64,000 nt of DNA from contig CAVVCU010000003.1 of the NCBI GenBank assembly GCA_963746825.1, positions 248,001 to 312,000 of the forward strand, read 5' to 3'. The stretch's first letter is position 1; each line of letters opens with the position of its first letter. Of the stretch, positions 1 through 7,792 are shown piece by piece. Origin of the DNA: JACVRW01 sp963746825 (GTDB taxonomy: Bacteria; Actinomycetota; Thermoleophilia; Solirubrobacterales; Thermoleophilaceae). The position numbers were made by a program, and so were the translations under genes. The notes under the pieces were generated by a model. The model was given only the letters and a program-made list of their open reading frames with translations, was not told the DNA's origin and made no database searches.

Positions 1-48
1 GCGCGCTGGGCGCAAGGTTTGGGGCTATCCGGGAGTGCCGGTGTGGGC

Positions 49-1128
49 GTGAGCGGGTCGCGGGCGCTCGACATCGGGCTAATTGCGGACTCGCGCAATC
101 CGATTCACGAGCCCTTCGCCGGTGGCCTGGAGGCGCACACGCACGCGCTGGCCACTGGACTACGGGCGCGTGGGCACCAGGTCACGATCTACGCCTCGGA
201 CGCCTCTGATGCCAGCCTGGGGGTGATCCCGGTTCGGGTCCCGGGAGCGCGACTTCGTCTTTCTCGCTGGGCTCGCAGTGACACCTCCATGCCCGACGAG
301 AGGTTCATGCAGGACCACCACGCCTACCTCGACCTGATGCTGCGGTTACGTCGCACGTCGCATGAAGTGCTGCACAACAATTCGCTGCACTACCTGCCGG
401 TGGCTATGGCCCCAAGTCTGAGGGTGCCGGTGGTGACGGTTCTGCACACGCCTCCCACCCCTTGGATCGAGAGCGCGGCGCAGTGCAGCGCGCGAGCGGG
501 CAGCGAGTTCGTATCCGTTTCGCAAGCCAACGCTCGGGCCTGGCGTCACTCGCTTCAGGTGCGAACGGTTGTCGCCAACGGAGTCGACCTTGATGTGTGG
601 CGTCCGGGCCGGCCGGCCGACCCGCCGTACGCGGTCTGGACCGGGCGCATGGTGCCCGAGAAGGCTCCCCATTTGGCTATCGATGCAGCCCGTCGGGCAG
701 GCCTTGCGCTCCGTCTCGCCGGGCCCGCTCCGGATTCCCATTACTTTGAGCGGGAGGTCATGGGCCGCTTGGGCGGCGACGTCGTCCATGTCGGCCACCT
801 CTCACGCCGGGAGCTGGTGACGCTTGTGGGAGGTGCACGGGTGTCTCTGGTCACCCCCTGTTGGGACGAGCCGTACGGCCTCGTCGTTGCCGAATCGCTG
901 GCCTGCGGGACGCCGGTCGCTGGCTTCGCGCGCGGGGCCATCCCGGAGATCCTTGACGAGCGCTGCGGCCGCCTCGCCGAGCCCGGCGATGTCGCTGACC
1001 TCGCGCGCGCGGCTACGGAGGCCATGGGGCTGCGCCGCGAGGATTGCCGACGCCGGGCGGAGAGCAGCTGTTCCTTGGACGCCATGGTGCGGCGTTACGA
1101 GGACCTGTACCACGAGCTGGCGGCATGA
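49..1128 (+). CDS. Glycosyltransferase family 4 (GT-B fold)
   Basis: Predicted retaining GT-B glycosyltransferase that moves a sugar from a nucleotide-sugar donor to a glycan or lipid acceptor in the cytoplasm. The N-terminal Rossmann half has the acceptor-side loop FAGGLEAHTHAL. The C-terminal half has the donor-site segment WTGRMVPEKAPHLA and the E-x7-E motif in DEPYGLVVAESLACGTP. I chose GTG 49 because the conserved fold begins a few residues later (LDIGLIADS). The frame is open to the window edge and an in-frame TTG lies at 19, so an upstream start cannot be excluded. Its stop overlaps the next start as ATGA, so translational coupling with a second glycosyltransferase is likely. Acceptor and donor cannot be read from sequence. 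Confidence 0.85.
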   Translation: MSGSRALDIGLIADSRNPIHEPFAGGLEAHTHALATGLRARGHQVTIYASDASDASLGVIPVRVPGARLRLSRWARSDTSMPDERFMQDHHAYLDLMLRLRRTSHEVLHNNSLHYLPVAMAPSLRVPVVTVLHTPPTPWIESAAQCSARAGSEFVSVSQANARAWRHSLQVRTVVANGVDLDVWRPGRPADPPYAVWTGRMVPEKAPHLAIDAARRAGLALRLAGPAPDSHYFEREVMGRLGGDVVHVGHLSRRELVTLVGGARVSLVTPCWDEPYGLVVAESLACGTPVAGFARGAIPEILDERCGRLAEPGDVADLARAATEAMGLRREDCRRRAESSCSLDAMVRRYEDLYHELAA

Positions 1129-2210
1129 CCCCGTCGGTTGGTTGGTATGCCCACCATCACGGACTTGGCCATCTGGCGCGCGCACGGGCCGTGGCTCCTC
1201 ATCTGCGCAGCAAGGTGACCGTGCTCACCTCCGCCACCGACGACGCCGCGGCCCAGCGTGAGATCGATGCGCTTCGAGCTTCAGGGATACGGGTCCGTGA
1301 ACTGCCCCTCGATCTTCCCGCAACCGGGGAACCGGCAATTCCCGATCCGCCTCCGGGCCTGCACTACGCACCGGCCGGAGTGGCCTCGCTGCGCTCGCGG
1401 ATGGCTGCCCTGAGCGGCTACTTCGAACAGGAGGCACCCGACCTGCTGGTGGTCGATGTCTCGGTGGAGGTGGCAATGTTCGCCCGCCTGTGCGGCGTCC
1501 CGGTAGCCATCGTTCGCCAGCACGGGGACCGCAACGACTTCGCGCACCGGCTTGCCTACGCCTGGGCCGAAGAGCTGCTGGCTCCCTACCCGCGGTGGCT
1601 CGAGGACTCCTCGGCGAGTCTCGCGGTCCGGCAAGCCACCCGTTACACAGGCGGCTTCGCCGTCCGGCCGGCCAAGATGAGCACGCCAGAGCCCGGCCGA
1701 GTCGTGGTGTTGTGTGGGCGCGGCGACGGCGGCTTCGATCCCGGCGACGTCGAGTCCGCGGCGGCCGCCTGCCCGGGTACGAACTGGCTTCTCGCCGGCC
1801 CTCGGAACTGGCGAGCCGAGGTGGCGGAGCTGATCGGGTCTGCCGAGGTCGTTGTATCCCACGCCGGGCACAACGCGGTCATGGAGGTGGCGGCAGCACG
1901 GCGCCCGCTCGTTTGCATTCCGCGACCGCGACCGTTCGCGGAGCAGCATGGCAAGGCCGAAGCGCTTCGTCGGTCCGGAGCCGCGGTCGTGCGAGAACGC
2001 TGGTGCGCCCCCGACGAGTGGCCAGAGGTACTCGCGGCGGCGCGGGACCTGGATACGGAGCGGCTCGCCTCCGCGGTCGACCCCGGTGCCAAGACTCGCC
2101 TCGCCGCACGAGTCGATTCGCTTGCCGCTTGCCTGCGCTCAGGCCGCACGGGCGCGCGCAACCTCGTTGGGCGTGGGACGCCGCAGGACCTCGAGCCGCT
2201 CCCCGTCTGA
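1125..2210 (+). CDS. MurG/UGT-like glycosyltransferase (GT28-type)
   Basis: About 361 residues of GT-B fold related to MurG and UDP-glucuronosyltransferases. The N-terminus has the glycine loop YAHHHGLGHLARARAV. The C-terminus has the nucleotide-sugar signature SHAGHNAVMEVAAARRPLV followed by P-x5-EQHGKA. ATG 1125 is chosen because it overlaps the preceding stop (ATGA), although the frame stays open further upstream. The last 72 nt overlap the convergent glycosyltransferase on the minus strand. With its two neighbours it forms a three-gene glycosylation set, perhaps for a glycolipid or surface glycan. The substrate is unknown. Confidence 0.8.
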   Translation: MTPSVGWYAHHHGLGHLARARAVAPHLRSKVTVLTSATDDAAAQREIDALRASGIRVRELPLDLPATGEPAIPDPPPGLHYAPAGVASLRSRMAALSGYFEQEAPDLLVVDVSVEVAMFARLCGVPVAIVRQHGDRNDFAHRLAYAWAEELLAPYPRWLEDSSASLAVRQATRYTGGFAVRPAKMSTPEPGRVVVLCGRGDGGFDPGDVESAAAACPGTNWLLAGPRNWRAEVAELIGSAEVVVSHAGHNAVMEVAAARRPLVCIPRPRPFAEQHGKAEALRRSGAAVVRERWCAPDEWPEVLAAARDLDTERLASAVDPGAKTRLAARVDSLAACLRSGRTGARNLVGRGTPQDLEPLPV

Positions 2211-2984
2211 CTCCCAGGCCACTATCCCGAGGCGGGCGAGCTGAGCCAGCCAACCGCCCATGGGCCACTCGCCCCAGCGACTGCGGAAACGCAATGCGTT
2301 GCGCACCACCGCGTCGACGCGGTCGAGCGGGGGACGACATTGTGGATGGTGCTGATGAAAGCATTCCGCGCCGCCGGCCCACGCCAACGGCACGCCGGCA
2401 GCGCGTGCCGCGAAGGCGAAATCGGTGTCCTCGGCCCCATAGCCGCGATAACCGGAATCGAAGCCGCCGACACGGTCCCACGTCGCACGGTCGACGCCGA
2501 AGGACAGCGACCACAGGAGCTCGTAGTGCTCGGTCGGAGAAAGACCAGCCGTGGGCTCCGGCCGCGCCGGATGCGGCTCGCTTGCCGCACGAAGCGCCGC
2601 GTCGTCACCCGGGCGTGGACGGGCGCCCTGGCGGAGGTAGCGCACACCGCCCATGACGACGCCTGGGAACTCGCTCAGGGCAGCGTCGTAACCGGCCACC
2701 ATGTTCCGCGCGGGGATGCAATCAGCGTCCAGGAAGATCAGCCGATCCGCACCGGTCCAGTGCGCCGCCACGTTGCGCGCATGAGCCAGCGGCAGCTCAT
2801 CCCTGGCGTCCAGCGGAACCACCTCAATCCCAAAACGCCGTGCCGGAGGAATCCGGGCCTCTCCGCCCATGTCCACGATCACCAATAGATCCGGCGCTCG
2901 CTCACCCGCGTCCAGGCCGCCGATGAGATTCGCGAGCTCGGCATCGCGTCCGCTGGTGAGAGTCAGTACCGCGATCAACCTCAC
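2139..2984 (-). CDS. Glycosyltransferase family 2 (GT-A fold)
   Basis: GT-A glycosyltransferase. The start is VRLIAVLTLTSGRDAEL, the metal-binding DxD-type motif is in LIFLDADCIPARN, and a galactosyltransferase-like C-terminal part reads GGFDSGYRGYGAEDTDF, where the ED pair is the usual catalytic-base region. The HQHH stretch near residue 235 is typical of the family. GTG 2984 is chosen because the beta-1 strand begins immediately after it; the open frame extends 11 codons further upstream. The gene converges with the MurG-like gene and overlaps its 3' end by 72 nt. Family assignment is firm; substrate is not. Confidence 0.8.
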   Translation of the reverse strand: MRLIAVLTLTSGRDAELANLIGGLDAGERAPDLLVIVDMGGEARIPPARRFGIEVVPLDARDELPLAHARNVAAHWTGADRLIFLDADCIPARNMVAGYDAALSEFPGVVMGGVRYLRQGARPRPGDDAALRAASEPHPARPEPTAGLSPTEHYELLWSLSFGVDRATWDRVGGFDSGYRGYGAEDTDFAFAARAAGVPLAWAGGAECFHQHHPQCRPPLDRVDAVVRNALRFRSRWGEWPMGGWLAQLARLGIVAWESDGERLEVLRRPTPNEVARARAA

Positions 2985-3063
2985 AGCGATACCCGCCGAG
3001 AATCGACGCAACCCCACGTGCGGATGAGCTCATCTGACCCGCGCGTCGGGGCGTACCTTGGCT

Positions 3064-3879
3064 GTGAGCCTCAACTTCGAGCGCAGCGGTGCCGGCGAAC
3101 CACTGATCCTGATGCACGGCATCGGCGGCGAGCTGTGCGTGTGGGAGCCGGTGCTCGATCCCCTGGCTCGGCGCATGGACGTGATCGCCGTCGACCTGCC
3201 GGGCTTCGGGCGATCGCCCGCGCTCCCTGAGGGCGTGGTGCCCACCCCATTTGCCCTGGCCGACGCGATCGCGGTCCTGATGGACGAGCTGGGGATCGAC
3301 AGTGCGCACGTCGCGGGCAACTCGCTCGGAGGCTGGGTGGCGCTGGAGCTCGGAAAGACCGATCGGGCGCGCTCGGTCACCGCTTTGTGTCCGGCCGGGC
3401 TGTGGGGAGCTCCCCTGCGGCAAGCGGGAGCGCCGACGCGAGGGGGTGTCCAGCAGCTGGCGCGGCGCCTGCGGCCTGTACTGCCGCTGGTCATGCTCAG
3501 CCGCCGCGCTCGCAGGCTGGCCCTCAGGCACGTGGTGGCTGACCCGGACCGGGTGCCCTACGGAGCCGCCCGGCGCATGGTCGGCTCCTACGCGAGGGCG
3601 ACCGCCTACGACGCAACGAACGCGGCCATGCGCGAGCACCACTTCACCGACCCCGAGCAAATCCGCGTTCCTCTGACCGTGGCCTTTGGCGAGCTCGACC
3701 GGCTGATACGACCCCGGCGGCTGCGCATCCCGGACGCTCGCACAGTGATCCTGCGCGGCTGCGGTCACATTCCGATGTGGGACGCACCCGAGCTGGTGAC
3801 GGAGCTGATCCTCGACACCACCGCGGCCGATGCGACGACCGTGGAGTCATCGGTGGCTACGGGGCGACAGCTCGGGTAG
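3064..3879 (+). CDS. Alpha/beta hydrolase
   Basis: Cytoplasmic alpha/beta-hydrolase of about 271 residues with a complete catalytic triad in sequence: nucleophile elbow AGNSLGGW, acid in FGELDRL, and His in GCGHIPMWDAPE. The oxyanion region is LILMHGIGGELCVWEPV. A helical cap lies between strands 6 and 7 (about residues 115-190). The start is GTG 3064 or the in-frame TTG two codons upstream; no clear ribosome-binding site separates them. Relatives include esterases, epoxide hydrolases and haloperoxidase-like enzymes. The substrate is not predictable. Confidence 0.8.
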   Translation: MSLNFERSGAGEPLILMHGIGGELCVWEPVLDPLARRMDVIAVDLPGFGRSPALPEGVVPTPFALADAIAVLMDELGIDSAHVAGNSLGGWVALELGKTDRARSVTALCPAGLWGAPLRQAGAPTRGGVQQLARRLRPVLPLVMLSRRARRLALRHVVADPDRVPYGAARRMVGSYARATAYDATNAAMREHHFTDPEQIRVPLTVAFGELDRLIRPRRLRIPDARTVILRGCGHIPMWDAPELVTELILDTTAADATTVESSVATGRQLG

Positions 3880-3888
3880 ACGCTCCTC

Positions 3889-4350
3889 ATGGGTTCGCGC
3901 TTCACCGTGGCGGGGCTGCTTCTGGGCATCGGGCTCGGAGGCTTCGTCGACGGCATCGTCCTCCACCAGATACTCCAATGGCACCACATGCTCACGAGCG
4001 AGGGCTGTTGCTCAGCCTCGAGCGTGGCCGGCCTGGAGGACAACACACTGGCGGACGGCCTATTCCACGCCATCACCTGGATCTGCGTGGCGGCAGGGCT
4101 ATACCTGTTGTGGCGCGAGAACACGCCCGGGACGGCTTGGCCGGGCCGCCAGCTAGTCGGGTTGTTGCTGGTGGGCTGGGGCGCGTTCAACTTGGTGGAG
4201 GGCCTGATCGACCACCATCTGCTTGGCGTCCACCACGTACGCGCCGGTGCCGGCGAAACGCTCTACGACCTCGCCTTCCTCGGCTTCGGGGCACTGTTGG
4301 TGGTGGTGGGCCTGCCTTTGGCTCGGCGCCAAGGGGTTAGACGCGGGTAA
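3889..4350 (+). CDS. DUF2243 membrane protein
   Basis: Integral membrane protein of 153 residues with four predicted membrane helices (about 7-28, 62-80, 93-113 and 125-147). The family hallmark GGFVDGIVLHQILQWHHML follows the first helix, and a second His-rich motif EGLIDHHLLGVHHVR lies before the last helix. DUF2243 proteins are uncharacterised. The intramembrane histidines suggest metal or haem coordination, which is inference. It follows the hydrolase gene by 10 nt and is probably co-transcribed with it. Confidence 0.85.
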   Translation: MGSRFTVAGLLLGIGLGGFVDGIVLHQILQWHHMLTSEGCCSASSVAGLEDNTLADGLFHAITWICVAAGLYLLWRENTPGTAWPGRQLVGLLLVGWGAFNLVEGLIDHHLLGVHHVRAGAGETLYDLAFLGFGALLVVVGLPLARRQGVRRG

Positions 4351-4434
4351 CCACCACGAAAGGCTGACGTACCACTTGCCGGTCCGTGCTGGACTGGCTC
4401 GAAAAAGAGCGGCGGTTTTGGCGTGTGGCGCCTA

Positions 4435-4462
4435 TTGGGTGGGTGTTGGTTTGGGCTAGAAT
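4435..4462 (+). promoter_or_regulatory. Sigma-70-type promoter upstream of the sigma-factor gene
   Basis: TTGGGT at 4435-4440 and TAGAAT at 4457-4462 are separated by 16 nt and lie about 85 nt before the sigma-factor start. The SigF/SigB consensus (GTTT...GGGTAT) is not seen, so expression appears to depend on the housekeeping sigma rather than autoregulation. This is pattern-based only. Confidence 0.4.
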
Positions 4463-4547
4463 GCCGGGTTGAGGGACGCTCGTCAGTCGTGGCGGCTGGG
4501 CGGCGGACCGACGTTCAATTGAGCTTTCGTTGGAGGTCTGGTCCCCG

Positions 4548-5297
4548 TTGTCGGCAACATCGTCTTTTGACCGTGAAGCAGAAGCAGGGCTGCTTGTGCG
4601 CTATCACCGCGATGGTGATCTGGCCGCGCGGGAGGAGTTGACGCGCAGGCTGATGCCGTTGGCGCGCGATCTTGCGGCCAAGTACGCCAACAGCGGCGAG
4701 CCGCTGGACGACCTCACCCAGGTGGCCTACATGGGGCTGCTCAAGGCCATCGACCGCTACGACCTCGACCGCAGCAGCGGCTTTGTGGCCTACGCGGTGC
4801 CCACCATCCGGGGCGAGCTCAAGCGCCACTTTCGCGACAAGGGCTGGGCCATGCACGTCCCGCGCGACCTCCAAGAGCGCGCGCTGGCCGTCCGCCGCGC
4901 CCGCGAAGCGCTCGAGGGCCGCCTCGGGCGCTCACCCACCGTGCGCGAGGTCGCCGCCGAGCTTAACTGCAACAGCGAACAAGTACTCGAAGCCACGCTG
5001 GCCTCAAGCCACTACAGCGTGGCCTCCCTCGACGCCCCCCCAGCCCGCGACGAAGACGACGCCGGCGCGCTGGTGGAACTGATCGGCTCCCCCGACGACA
5101 CCTACTCCGCCGTCGAAGAACGCGAAGTCATCGCCGGCAACTGGAGAGAACTGACCGACCTCGAACGCAAAGTCGTGTCGCTGCGCCTAGTCGACGACCT
5201 ACCCCAACGCGAAATCGGAAAACGCGTCGGCTTCTCCCAAATGCACATCTCACGCGTCCTACGCCGCGCCATGGAACACCTCACCCCCGCCGCCTAG
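4548..5297 (+). CDS. SigB/SigF/SigG-type RNA polymerase sigma factor
   Basis: Group 3 sigma-70 factor of about 249 residues that directs RNA polymerase to stress or developmental promoters. Region 2 includes LDDLTQVAYMGLLKAIDRYD and the -10 recognition stretch YAVPTIRGELKRHFRDKGW. Region 3 is near residues 100-140 (GRSPTVREVAAELN). Region 4 helix-turn-helix is near 205-240 (DLPQREIGKRVGFSQMHISR). TTG 4548 is preferred because GGAGGT at 4532-4537 sits 10 nt upstream; the earlier TTG 4530 would place the start inside that site. No anti-sigma factor or anti-anti-sigma partner lies next to it. The stop shares CTAG with the convergent zinc-ribbon gene. Confidence 0.85.
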   Translation: MSATSSFDREAEAGLLVRYHRDGDLAAREELTRRLMPLARDLAAKYANSGEPLDDLTQVAYMGLLKAIDRYDLDRSSGFVAYAVPTIRGELKRHFRDKGWAMHVPRDLQERALAVRRAREALEGRLGRSPTVREVAAELNCNSEQVLEATLASSHYSVASLDAPPARDEDDAGALVELIGSPDDTYSAVEEREVIAGNWRELTDLERKVVSLRLVDDLPQREIGKRVGFSQMHISRVLRRAMEHLTPAA

Positions 5298-5476
5298 CTG
5301 TCGGGGTAGGGGTCTTCCTTGCTGTCTCCGCCCGAGACGGTGTCCCAGGAGTTGTTGGCGCAGTTGGGGCACGGGGGCAGCGACTGGACGGATTGAACGT
5401 CGATGGTCTCGCTGCAGTTGGTGCAGCGGTAGGTGCCGGCGGATACGTCGCTTCCGGTGGGGACTGGCTCGGCCAT
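5294..5476 (-). CDS. Small zinc-ribbon protein
   Basis: A 60-residue acidic protein with two CxxC knuckles, YRCTNCSETI and PPCPNCANNSWD, forming a rubredoxin-like zinc ribbon. AAGGAG lies 4 nt upstream of ATG 5476, so this start is preferred over the upstream extension. Similar small proteins occur in many bacteria without known function; metal binding or protein-protein contact is likely. Its stop codon shares CTAG with the sigma-factor gene, so both transcripts end against each other. Confidence 0.75.
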   Translation of the reverse strand: MAEPVPTGSDVSAGTYRCTNCSETIDVQSVQSLPPCPNCANNSWDTVSGGDSKEDPYPDS

Positions 5477-5551
5477 GGGGCTCCTTTGAATGGTTGTGGC
5501 GCGGATACCCAAGCGGCCGGGGTCGAACCAGAGGCGAGCGCGTAGCCCCAG

Positions 5552-6349
5552 CTACTTATCTGCTGAGCCGGGTTCGGCCTGCCTGCGATGCATTTCGGCT
5601 TTGACCTTGTCGGGCATCAGTCGGCTGGTCCGCGCCTGAGCCTTGGTCGACGCCGAATGGGACACCACGCGCTCCTCACCGGCCATCATCGCTTCGAAGC
5701 CGTCGCGTGCCACATCGGCGGGGTCATCCTTTTCGGCGGCGCCAACCTTGGTGTCCAGCATCTCGGCCCGTTCGAAGAACTCGGTCTCCACGGGGCCGGG
5801 CATGAGCGACGTGACGCTGACCCCGGTGTCTTTGAGCTCGTTTCGCAACGCCAGCGCGAAGGACTGCACGAACGCCTTCGAGGCGTTGTAGACGGCTTGA
5901 AAGGAGCCGGGCATGGTGGAGGCAATCGAGGAGGTAAAGAGGACGCGTCCCTCGTCGCGTTCGACCATGTCGCGCACGACATGCTTAGCGAGGTGGACGG
6001 TCGAGCGCACGTTTAGGTCGATGATCTCGAGCTCGTCCTCTAGCTCCGTGCCGTTTACGAATGCTCCGCCCGCCCCCCGCCCGGCGTTCAACGCGACCGC
6101 TGCGACCGGTCGATCGGCGGCCTGGATGACCCGATAGAGCTCGTGCACGCCCTCGTCGGTGGCGAGATCGACCTGGACCGTCTCCACGCCGATGCCCGAC
6201 GCGCCTAAGCCCCGGGCCACTGTGTGGATGTCGTCGTTCTCGGCGGCCACGATCAAGTCATAGCCGCCGGCCGCGAACAACTTGGCCAGCTCGAGCCCAA
6301 TACCGCTCGAGGCACCGGTGACAACAGCAAGAGGACGGACGGAATTCAT
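5552..6349 (-). CDS. Short-chain dehydrogenase/reductase
   Basis: Classical SDR of 265 residues: NAD(P)-binding VVTGASSGIGLELA at residues 9-22, ALNAGRG near 89 in the place of NNAG, catalytic Ser in LFTSSIAS, and YNASK as the catalytic Tyr/Lys pair. The C-terminal tail (AEKDDPADVARDGFEAMMAGE) resembles the 'SDR family NAD(P)-dependent oxidoreductase' group acting on lipid or aldehyde substrates. It is transcribed divergently from the CBS gene across 190 nt in which I see no gene. The substrate is unknown. Confidence 0.85.
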   Translation of the reverse strand: MNSVRPLAVVTGASSGIGLELAKLFAAGGYDLIVAAENDDIHTVARGLGASGIGVETVQVDLATDEGVHELYRVIQAADRPVAAVALNAGRGAGGAFVNGTELEDELEIIDLNVRSTVHLAKHVVRDMVERDEGRVLFTSSIASTMPGSFQAVYNASKAFVQSFALALRNELKDTGVSVTSLMPGPVETEFFERAEMLDTKVGAAEKDDPADVARDGFEAMMAGEERVVSHSASTKAQARTSRLMPDKVKAEMHRRQAEPGSADK

Positions 6350-6539
6350 GGTCGGGCGCTACCCGCGCGTCCGGTGCGCAAACCGCGGCGGCTATTGGGC
6401 CTCGCGCCAACCCTCGCCCGACACGGGGCGTGTTCCGCTTGCTCAATTTCTCGATGCCGGGCCCCGGTTAGGGCCTCGGTACCCGGGCACCGGAGGACGG
6501 CAGGTCTACGCAGCGACATTCGAGTGAAAGGACAGCGCC

Positions 6540-6962
6540 GTGGCAAGCACAGCCCGTGACGTGATGACCCCCGATGCGCAGTGCATCGGAGAGAAGGACA
6601 GTGTTCTCGACGCGGCCAAGCGCTTGGCGGAGCTCGACGTGGGCGCCATGCCTATCTGCGGCGAGGACGACCGCCTGAAGGGCATGCTGACCGACCGCGA
6701 CATCGTTGTGAAGGTCCTCGCGCAGGGGAAGGACCCGTCGAGCACTACCGCCGGCGAACTCGGTGAGGGCAAGCCGGTGACCATCGGAGCCGACGACTCA
6801 ATTGAGGAGGCGTTGCGCACGATGAAGGAGCACAAGGTGCGCCGCCTGCCGGTGATCGACGGCCAATCGCTGGTCGGAATCGTGAGCCAGGCCGACCTCG
6901 CGCGGTCGGTCGACGAGAGCCAGGTCGGCGACCTCGTCGAGGCCATCTCCGCCGCCAACTGA
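6540..6962 (+). CDS. Two-CBS-domain protein
   Basis: Stand-alone CBS pair of 140 residues. CBS1 spans about residues 8-62 (VMTPDAQCIGEKDSV ... MLTDRDIVVKVLA) and CBS2 about 74-130 (PVTIGADDSIEEALRTM ... VGIVSQADLAR). Such pairs bind adenosine nucleotides and signal energy state to a partner. GTG 6540 follows GAAAGGA by a normal distance. The metal-binding gene follows after 2 nt, so the two are probably co-translated. No catalytic domain is present. Confidence 0.88.
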   Translation: MASTARDVMTPDAQCIGEKDSVLDAAKRLAELDVGAMPICGEDDRLKGMLTDRDIVVKVLAQGKDPSSTTAGELGEGKPVTIGADDSIEEALRTMKEHKVRRLPVIDGQSLVGIVSQADLARSVDESQVGDLVEAISAAN

Positions 6963-6964
6963 AC

Positions 6965-7201
6965 ATGGCCGCCTGCGAGGTATGCGGCAACGACTACGAG
7001 CGGCCGATCACCGTCCAGGTCGGTGATCAGCCCGGACGGACCTTCGACTCCTTTGAGTGCGCGATCCACGCCCTCGCTCCGGTCTGTGAGCACTGCGGCG
7101 TGAAGGTCATCGGACACGGCATAGAGGCGTCGGGGCGCGTGTTCTGCTGCGCGAGCTGCGCTCGCAACGCGGGCGTAGACGGAGCCCACGACCACGTTTG
7201 A
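6965..7201 (+). CDS. Small cysteine-rich metal-binding protein
   Basis: A 78-residue protein with three CxxC pairs: ACEVCGND, VCEHCGVKV and FCCASCARN, plus a Cys in SFECAI and His residues at the C-terminus (GAHDHV). The spacing resembles TRASH/MYM-type or bacterial metallothionein-like zinc or copper binders. The ATG is 3 nt after the CBS stop, which supports coupled expression. A role in metal storage or zinc-finger contact is inferred. Confidence 0.75.
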   Translation: MAACEVCGNDYERPITVQVGDQPGRTFDSFECAIHALAPVCEHCGVKVIGHGIEASGRVFCCASCARNAGVDGAHDHV

Positions 7202-7217
7202 GTCCACAGGAGAAGAG

Positions 7218-7514
7218 ATGGCGACCGACAAGCAGCGAGCCGCGGCGCGCAAGAACGTCAAGAAGGCGCAGGCCGGCGCCCGCGAGAAGGGGACGCTGCG
7301 CAACCTATCCAAGGAGACTCGTTCTTCCCTCGGGCGGGAAGGCGCCAAGGCGGCCGCCCGCAAACGGGGTGCCTCCGAAGGAACGGGCAGCGGGGCGGGG
7401 GCGATGACGGTGCCCGAGCTGCGCCGGGAGGCGGCTCGGCTCGAAATCGAGGGCCGCTCAAAGATGGGCAAGGGCCAACTGATCCGAGCGGTAGCTCAGA
7501 AACGAAGTGGCTGA
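7218..7514 (+). CDS. Basic Lys/Ala-rich protein with SAP/Rho-N-like C-terminus
   Basis: A 98-residue strongly basic protein. Residues 1-55 are Lys/Arg/Ala-rich (KQRAAARKNVKKAQAGAR), reminiscent of histone-like or nucleoid-associated tails. A Gly/Ser linker follows at about 55-62. The C-terminal 35 residues (MTVPELRREAARLEIEGRSK ... LIRAV) look like a SAP or Rho-N helix-extended loop-helix used to bind nucleic acid. A good ribosome-binding site (AGGAGAAG) precedes ATG 7218. It is probably in the same transcript as the CBS and metal-binding genes. A DNA or RNA binding role is inferred. Confidence 0.7.
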   Translation: MATDKQRAAARKNVKKAQAGAREKGTLRNLSKETRSSLGREGAKAAARKRGASEGTGSGAGAMTVPELRREAARLEIEGRSKMGKGQLIRAVAQKRSG

Positions 7515-7578
7515 GCGCCTTGAACGCCCAGGTATTGACAGAGCGGGTCCGCGGGTAGGGGGTTTGCTCTCCCGACGA

Positions 7579-7788
7579 ATGAGGCCGATTCTTCGTTTTG
7601 ATCGCCATGCCGCCGAACTTCCGCCGCCGTCCGACCCAGATCCCGCGGGCGCACGCATCGTCCAGGAGCTGATGGGCGGGCGCTTCGGCGAGATGTCGAC
7701 CATCGGGCTCGGAGCGATTGTCGGTGGCGATTTGTTCGCTCGCGTGGCGATGCATCCGTCGCTGGCCGTCAAAGCTCAGTTGAGCTGA
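7579..7788 (+). pseudogene. Manganese catalase N-terminal relic
   Basis: The reading frame starts like a non-haem manganese catalase: RPILRFDRHAAELPPPSDPD followed by QELMGGRFGEMST, which is the segment carrying the first Mn ligand region in that family. Intact enzymes continue for about 200-300 residues with NNY...FNFRG. Here the resemblance stops after EMST, and the frame ends about 27 residues later with unrelated sequence. No downstream catalase fragment is seen before the epimerase gene, so most of the gene is gone. A short independent protein is possible but less likely. Confidence 0.6.
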
Positions 7789-7792
7789 TTCG

